Below, piece after piece: positions 5,926-9,260 of a DNA stretch of 9,260 nucleotides. This DNA is from Thermococcus sp. (GTDB lineage Archaea > Methanobacteriota_B > Thermococci > Thermococcales > Thermococcaceae). The notes beneath the pieces are model-generated. The model had not been told where the DNA came from. It did no database searches and saw nothing but the letters and a program-made list of their open reading frames with translations. The stretch lies in assembly GCA_021160985.1 (NCBI GenBank), contig JAGHBN010000086.1, forward strand, positions 1 to 9,260. The letters are read 5' to 3'. The position numbers and the translations under genes were made by a program. How positions within the stretch are numbered: position 1 is the stretch's first letter; the number at the start of each line of letters is the position of its first letter.

Positions 5926-6939
5926 ATGGAGCGTGTTGTTGAAATTCTCCAGGAGATCCTCGAGATACCCTCCCCGACAGGCTACACGAGGGAGGTTCTC
6001 GCCCACATTGAAAAGAGGCTCAACGAGGCTGGAATAAAGACCCGCTACACCAACAAGGGAGCTCTGCTCGCTTACAACCATCCGGAGCCGGAGCTCGTCA
6101 TAGCGGGCCACGTTGACACCCTCGGTGCGATGGTCAGGGAGATCCTCTCAAATGGACATCTGAGCTTTACGCGCGTTGGCGGGCTCCTCCTGCCGGCCTT
6201 CGAGGGCGAGTACTGCACGATAATCACCCGCTCCGGAAAGCGCTACCGCGGGACGCTCCTCCTCAAGAACCCGAGTGTCCACGTGAACAGGGAGGCGGGC
6301 AAGAAGGAGCGCAAGGAGGAGAACATGTACATCCGCCTCGATGCAGAGGTGGAAAAGAAGGAGGACACGGAGAAGCTCGGCATAAAGCCCGGTGACTTCA
6401 TAGCCTTCGACCCCAAGTTCGAGTACGTCAACGGATTCGTTAAAGCCCACTTCCTCGACGACAAGGCCAGCGTAGCGGTCATGATAGACCTGATGCTTGA
6501 CCTCGGAGCGGGAGCCCTCGAAAAGCTCCCGGTGGCGTTCTTCTTCTCGCCATACGAAGAGGTCGGCCACGGCGGTTCAGCCGGCTACCCTGCGACGACC
6601 AGAGAGCTCCTCGTCGTTGACATGGGCGTTGTTGGCGACGGAGTTGCTGGAAAGGAGACGGCCGTTTCAATAGCTGCCAAGGACTCAAGCGGGCCCTACG
6701 ACTACGAGATGACGACAAAACTCATCGAGCTGGCAGAAAAGAACAACATCCCCCACGTTGTTGACGTCTTCCCCTACTACGGCTCCGACGGTTCAGCGGC
6801 CCTAAGGGCAGGCTGGGACTTCCGCGTTGCCCTCATTGGACCCGGCGTCCACGCAAGTCACGGCATGGAGAGGACGCACGTTAAGGGCCTCCTCGCAACC
6901 AAGGAGCTGATAAGGGCCTACATAGAAGAGAAATTTTAA
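5926..6939 (+). CDS. M42-family zinc aminopeptidase (TET-type)
   Basis: A cytoplasmic metallopeptidase of 337 residues, normal length for M42. Members form large tetrahedral dodecamers that trim short peptides downstream of the proteasome; the assembly here is inferred from family. Metal and catalytic residues can be assigned in order: H62 and D64 in AGHVDTLG, D178/D179 in FLDDKAS (bridging ligand), the pair E211/E212 in PYEEVGHGG (general base plus ligand), D232 in VVDMGVVG, and H309 or H312 near HASHGMER as the last ligand. The N-terminal LEIPSPTGY (12-20) is the usual family opening. Residues about 67-160 correspond to the inserted dimerisation domain, which carries a strongly charged patch (KKERKEE, 126-132). 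All key positions are present, so it should be active. It has its own promoter and ribosome-binding site and is convergent with the carbamoyltransferase. Which paralogue (deblocking, Glu/Asp-, Lys- or Gly-preferring) cannot be decided here. Confidence 0.93.
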   Translation: MERVVEILQEILEIPSPTGYTREVLAHIEKRLNEAGIKTRYTNKGALLAYNHPEPELVIAGHVDTLGAMVREILSNGHLSFTRVGGLLLPAFEGEYCTIITRSGKRYRGTLLLKNPSVHVNREAGKKERKEENMYIRLDAEVEKKEDTEKLGIKPGDFIAFDPKFEYVNGFVKAHFLDDKASVAVMIDLMLDLGAGALEKLPVAFFFSPYEEVGHGGSAGYPATTRELLVVDMGVVGDGVAGKETAVSIAAKDSSGPYDYEMTTKLIELAEKNNIPHVVDVFPYYGSDGSAALRAGWDFRVALIGPGVHASHGMERTHVKGLLATKELIRAYIEEKF

Positions 6940-6964
6940 AATTAAGGCCCTCTTTAACTTTTTA
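6940..6964. terminator. Bidirectional T-rich termination region between convergent genes
   Basis: Only 22 bases separate the stop of the peptidase (6937-6939) from the stop of the carbamoyltransferase (6962-6964). The plus strand reads CTTTAACTTTTTATG, and the minus strand reads TTAATTTTAAAATTT running into the peptidase end. Each direction therefore meets a T tract, as expected for archaeal termination. No GC-rich hairpin is visible. Confidence 0.5.
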
Positions 6965-8575
6965 TGAACCCCACACTGCAAATCCCTCAACCACCAGGAC
7001 ATCCAGTCCGGCGTTTCTGAACGTCTTCAGCGCGTCTGCCGGCGAACAGACTATCGGTTCTCCATGCATGTTGAAGCTCGTGTTCAGCACCGCACCCAGG
7101 CCGGTCCGCCGCTCGAATGCTCTGATTACGTCATGATAGCTCGGGTTTATCTCTCTCCTCACCGCCTGCGGTCTGGTCGTGCCGTCCACGTGAACCACCG
7201 CAGGGGCGCCCTTTCTGAATTCCTTGCTTGCCGTGTAGCTCATCGTCATGAACTCGTTTGGAGTCCCATCGAGGTCTTCGAGGTACTCCTCAGCCCTCTC
7301 CCAGAGTATTGAGGGCGCAAAGGGTTGGAAGACGTCCCTCTGGAGGGCGACGTTGAGCCTCTTCTTGACGCTCTCGTCCCTCGGGTCTGCCAGAATTGAG
7401 CGGTTGCCCAGGGCCCTCGGCCCGAACTCCATCGCCCCCTGGAAGAACCCAACGAGTCTGCCCTCGACGAGAGTGTCCGCAACCAAACCGGGGACATCAT
7501 CAACTTCCTCGAACTCGACCCCTTCCCCTTTCAGAAACTCTTCAACTTCTTCTTTCCTGTAGGATGGGCCGAGGTAGACATGCTCAAGCTTGAAGGGCCT
7601 CCACTTGCCCTCGAGCCTCTCAAACTGGGCCTTAACGAAGATCGCCGCGCCGAAAGCGAGGCCTCCATCGTCCATAGCCGGAAAGACCCAGAGGGCATCG
7701 TCTCCGAATATCTTCCTCAGTACCGCGTTGGCCTTAACGTTCTGGGCAACACCGCCCGCGTAGGCGAGCGGAAGGTCGTATCCCCCCAGTTTGAGTCCCA
7801 GCTCCTCGATGAGCTTTTCAAGGTGCGCCTGCGCGCTGGCGGCTATCTCTATGGCCTTCTTCTGGAGCTCCCCTTCAAGATTTCCGCGCTTCATCTGGAG
7901 GGCTATCCCCCTTGAGTGACGGAGGGGGTAGCCAAAGAGCCCCGCGAGCTTCCTTGTCGCTTCGACACCCACCACGCCGAGATGGTTGTCGAAGCTCAGC
8001 CCGTTCAGCTCTATGATGTTGCTCAGGTCGTAGGCCGGCCTCCCGTAGGCGGCCAGGCTCATTACCTTGCCCTCATGGCGCATCGGTTTAAAGCCCAGAA
8101 GCTCGGTAACGGAAGAATAGAAGTCCCCAAGGGAGTCGATGTACGTGCTCTGGGCTATTCTTATCATCTCACCCTCTCTCCCGATGTAGACGGAGGAGCT
8201 CAACCCGTCACCGGCCGCGTCGATGCTGAGCGCTACCGCTTCCCGCCAGCCGGAGGTGTAGTAAGCCGAGGCAGAGTGAGCCAAGTGGTGCTCGACGAAG
8301 AGGACCTTCCTCTTGAAATCCGGCCCGAATGTCTTCCGAAGGTTCTCCTCCAGCTCCAGAAGGCGTTTTTGCTTCCGGAATATGCCTGCAACCGCTATGA
8401 CATCAACTTCCTCGGGCGAAACATCTGCCATTTCGAGGACTTTTGCCACGCTCATCTCAGGGAAGCCGCGGTACTTCTTAATCCTGTTCAGCCTCTCCTC
8501 GTTTACCGCGAATATCCTTTCCCCCTCTATCAGCACGGCACCCGCGTCGTGACCATCGTGGATTCCAAGTATCAT
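6962..8575 (-). CDS. O-carbamoyltransferase of the NodU/CmcH/TobZ family
   Basis: An enzyme of 537 residues (from ATG 8575) with both family domains. The N-terminal Kae1/HypF-like ASKHA fold covers about 1-330: GIHDGHDAGAVLI (4-16), EERLNRIKKYRGFP (27-39), the metal-binding HHLAHSASAYY (96-106), SIDAAGDG (117-124), RHEGKVMSLAAYG (166-178) and AGGVAQN (273-279). The C-terminal YrdC-like domain covers about 335-537: GAMEFGPRALGNRSI (380-394), FQPFAPSIL (416-424), TRPQAV (467-472) and LNTSFNMHGEPIV (497-509). By analogy with TobZ, the enzyme activates carbamoyl phosphate with ATP to carbamoyl-adenylate and moves the carbamoyl group to a hydroxyl. The acceptor is unknown. It lacks the acylphosphatase and zinc-finger modules of HypF, so it is not the hydrogenase maturation protein. 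An upstream in-frame ATG at 8596 adds seven residues; ATG 8575 fits the family N-terminus and a leaderless start. Neighbours give no pathway clue. Confidence 0.93.
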   Translation of the reverse strand: MILGIHDGHDAGAVLIEGERIFAVNEERLNRIKKYRGFPEMSVAKVLEMADVSPEEVDVIAVAGIFRKQKRLLELEENLRKTFGPDFKRKVLFVEHHLAHSASAYYTSGWREAVALSIDAAGDGLSSSVYIGREGEMIRIAQSTYIDSLGDFYSSVTELLGFKPMRHEGKVMSLAAYGRPAYDLSNIIELNGLSFDNHLGVVGVEATRKLAGLFGYPLRHSRGIALQMKRGNLEGELQKKAIEIAASAQAHLEKLIEELGLKLGGYDLPLAYAGGVAQNVKANAVLRKIFGDDALWVFPAMDDGGLAFGAAIFVKAQFERLEGKWRPFKLEHVYLGPSYRKEEVEEFLKGEGVEFEEVDDVPGLVADTLVEGRLVGFFQGAMEFGPRALGNRSILADPRDESVKKRLNVALQRDVFQPFAPSILWERAEEYLEDLDGTPNEFMTMSYTASKEFRKGAPAVVHVDGTTRPQAVRREINPSYHDVIRAFERRTGLGAVLNTSFNMHGEPIVCSPADALKTFRNAGLDVLVVEGFAVWGS

Positions 8576-8596
8576 GTAGCAGACTACTCTGGCCAT

Positions 8597-8604
8597 TTTT
8601 AAAA
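8597..8604 (-). promoter_or_regulatory. TATA box of the carbamoyltransferase gene (probably leaderless)
   Basis: The palindromic TTTTAAAA has its centre 25 bases from the ATG at 8575, so the predicted transcript begins at the start codon itself. No GGTG-type site precedes either the 8575 or the 8596 ATG, in line with leaderless translation. An alternative minus-strand element, GTTTTTAACC at 8631-8640, would give a 14-base leader for the 8596 ATG. Confidence 0.5.
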
Positions 8605-8630
8605 CTTGGTCTTAACTTCGTAAAAGTAAA

Positions 8631-8640
8631 GGTTAAAAAC
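8631..8640 (+). promoter_or_regulatory. Probable promoter of the small exported protein gene
   Basis: GGTTAAAAAC is A/T-rich and centred about 25 bases before 8661, just ahead of the GGTGAT site at 8662-8667. It is a weaker TATA match than the TTTTAAAA element at 8597-8604, which could also serve this direction with a leader of about 45 bases. Confidence 0.4.
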
Positions 8641-8661
8641 AGGACGAGGTAAATACATATG

Positions 8662-8667
8662 GGTGAT
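8662..8667 (+). promoter_or_regulatory. Ribosome-binding site deciding the start of the small exported protein
   Basis: GGTGAT three bases before the ATG at 8671. The in-frame ATG at 8659 directly abuts this site and has nothing comparable upstream, so 8671 is preferred; it also gives the normal Lys-Lys signal-peptide start. Confidence 0.65.
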
Positions 8668-8670
8668 CCC

Positions 8671-9066
8671 ATGAAGAAGATAACCGCAATAGGGTTAATT
8701 TTGATGATGACTTTAATACCTGCAGCCGGCTCAGTTAAAGCTGCGAACAGCGGCACTGGTGTCGTTGGGGCTGCCCTAGCATGGTACTACCTCTACCTCC
8801 ACCAGAACAAGACCTTCTCGGAACTTTACAATCTCAGTGTTCAGAACGGTGTTGACAACGATACCCTCAGCCTCGCGCACGAGCTCTGGCTGAACGCAAG
8901 CGAGGAGTTCAAGACGGCCCTCAGCTATGGAAGCCCCCAGCAGATTTCCCGCATCCGCTGGCTGCCCTTCATGATGCACGTCAGGAGGGCATACCTGACC
9001 CTTATGGAAGCCAACGAACTGCTGAAAAAAGCTCTCAAAGAAAAGGGAATTGAGGTTCCTTCCTGA
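8671..9066 (+). CDS. Small exported helical protein, unknown function
   Basis: A protein of 131 residues from the ATG at 8671. Residues 1-24 form a classical Sec signal peptide: MKK, a hydrophobic core (ITAIGLILMMTLIPAAG), and a likely cleavage after SVKA. The mature chain of about 107 residues is predicted helical by eye, with aromatic WYYLYLHQ at 38-45 and a C-terminal amphipathic Lys/Glu/Leu helix at 104-125. Four N-x-S/T sequons (N46, N54, N63, N75) are consistent with an external, glycosylated protein. There are no cysteines and no lipobox, so it is not a lipoprotein; with no second membrane segment it is probably secreted or held at the surface by partners. It is divergent from the carbamoyltransferase and convergent with proS. 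I recognise no family. The gene itself is well supported by start site, signal peptide and clean frame. Confidence 0.85.
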   Translation: MKKITAIGLILMMTLIPAAGSVKAANSGTGVVGAALAWYYLYLHQNKTFSELYNLSVQNGVDNDTLSLAHELWLNASEEFKTALSYGSPQQISRIRWLPFMMHVRRAYLTLMEANELLKKALKEKGIEVPS

Positions 9067-9113
9067 CCCCCAAATTTTTGTTTTAAAGTTTAAAAATTAG
9101 GAACAAACGGAAG
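9067..9113. terminator. T-rich convergent termination region between the exported-protein gene and proS
   Basis: This short gap contains AAATTTTTGTTTTAAAG and, on the minus strand, CCTAATTTTTAAAC, giving T tracts in both directions. The AATTTTT/AAAAATT blocks form a loose A/T-only dyad. No gene fits here. Confidence 0.5.
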
Positions 9114-9260
9114 TCAGTAGGTTCTCGCAAACCTTGCTACGAACCTGGCCTCCCTGCCGCACACCGGACACTTCTTGCCTTTTATGCCTTCTTTCGCCTT
9201 TTCCTCCGGGTAGGGAGTTCCGAGCATCTTGGCGTCGAGGGCTTCCTCCATCTCAAGGCC
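9114..9260 (-). CDS. proS: Prolyl-tRNA synthetase, archaeal/eukaryal type, C-terminal end (5' part outside window)
   Basis: An open frame enters from the right edge on the minus strand and ends at a TGA at 9114-9116, giving the last 48 residues of a longer protein. The fragment starts GLEMEEALDAKMLGTPYP, then after an E/K-rich linker shows KKCPVCGREARF and ends FARTY. A Cys-x-x-Cys zinc half-site near the end, an ELD/AKMLG-like stretch before it, and a C-terminal tyrosine are characteristic of the C-terminal zinc domain of archaeal and eukaryal ProRS. The other two zinc cysteines would lie just upstream, outside the window. The enzyme charges tRNA-Pro with proline in the cytoplasm. Identification rests on this short tail only, so it is good but not certain. 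Confidence 0.82.
   Translation of the reverse strand, partial: GLEMEEALDAKMLGTPYPEEKAKEGIKGKKCPVCGREARFVARFARTY

Noticed and set aside
5590..6111. A 173-codon minus-strand frame across the AEC/M42 boundary
   Set aside because: It spans two confident plus-strand genes and their promoter, with a composition typical of a shadow frame.
6962..8575. HypF hydrogenase maturation protein
   Set aside because: The acylphosphatase and zinc-finger N-terminal modules are absent and the domain order and length match NodU/TobZ instead.
7916..8602. A 228-codon open frame on the plus strand inside the carbamoyltransferase
   Set aside because: Antisense to a gene with clear family motifs; no ribosome-binding site and no recognisable protein features.

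Overview
The window reads as a piece of a hyperthermophilic euryarchaeal chromosome, most likely Thermococcales (Thermococcus or a close relative). The reasons are the GGTGAT/GGTGG ribosome-binding sites a few bases before start codons, archaeal TATA-type promoters (CTTTTAA, TTTTATATAT), T-rich termination stretches, E/K/R-rich proteins, an M42 (TET-type) aminopeptidase, and the C-terminal tail of an archaeal/eukaryal-type prolyl-tRNA synthetase. Genus is inference; no database search was possible.

Layout. (1) Positions 1-1499, minus strand: a two-gene unit in which a cysteine-free ArsR-family winged-helix regulator is followed, with an ATGA stop/start overlap, by a four-helix membrane protein with a large soluble C-terminal part that runs off the left edge. 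(2) Positions 1500-1672: a divergent control region with a TATA box for each direction and a 35-bp dyad in the regulator's leader, a good candidate for an autoregulatory operator. (3) Positions 1673-5878, plus strand: a 1099-residue RND/MMPL-like membrane protein that stops before the second helix bundle, followed 24 bases later by an auxin-efflux-carrier (AEC) family permease. (4) Positions 5926-6939, plus: an M42 zinc aminopeptidase with its own promoter. (5) Positions 6962-8575, minus: a NodU/CmcH/TobZ-type O-carbamoyltransferase, convergent with the peptidase. (6) Positions 8671-9066, plus: a small exported protein of unknown function, divergent from the carbamoyltransferase. (7) Positions 9114-9260, minus: the 3' end of proS.

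How the genes may work together. The clearest unit is regions 1-3. The regulator probably controls its own operon, and a copy of its candidate half-site lies at the predicted start of the divergent RND-like transcript, so both membrane operons may share one signal. The RND-like protein is the most unusual item. It has the first RND helix bundle plus TM7 and a second external domain, but no TM8-TM12. The TM4 aspartate used for proton coupling in MMPL pumps appears to be alanine. The first external domain is about 735 residues, mostly helical, with 18 potential N-glycosylation sequons. It may therefore be a surface or scaffold protein, or half of a split transporter, rather than an ordinary proton-driven pump. 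The peptidase, carbamoyltransferase and proS look like separate housekeeping or accessory units. There is no stretch over 300 bases without a gene, and I saw no RNA gene, CRISPR array or insertion sequence.
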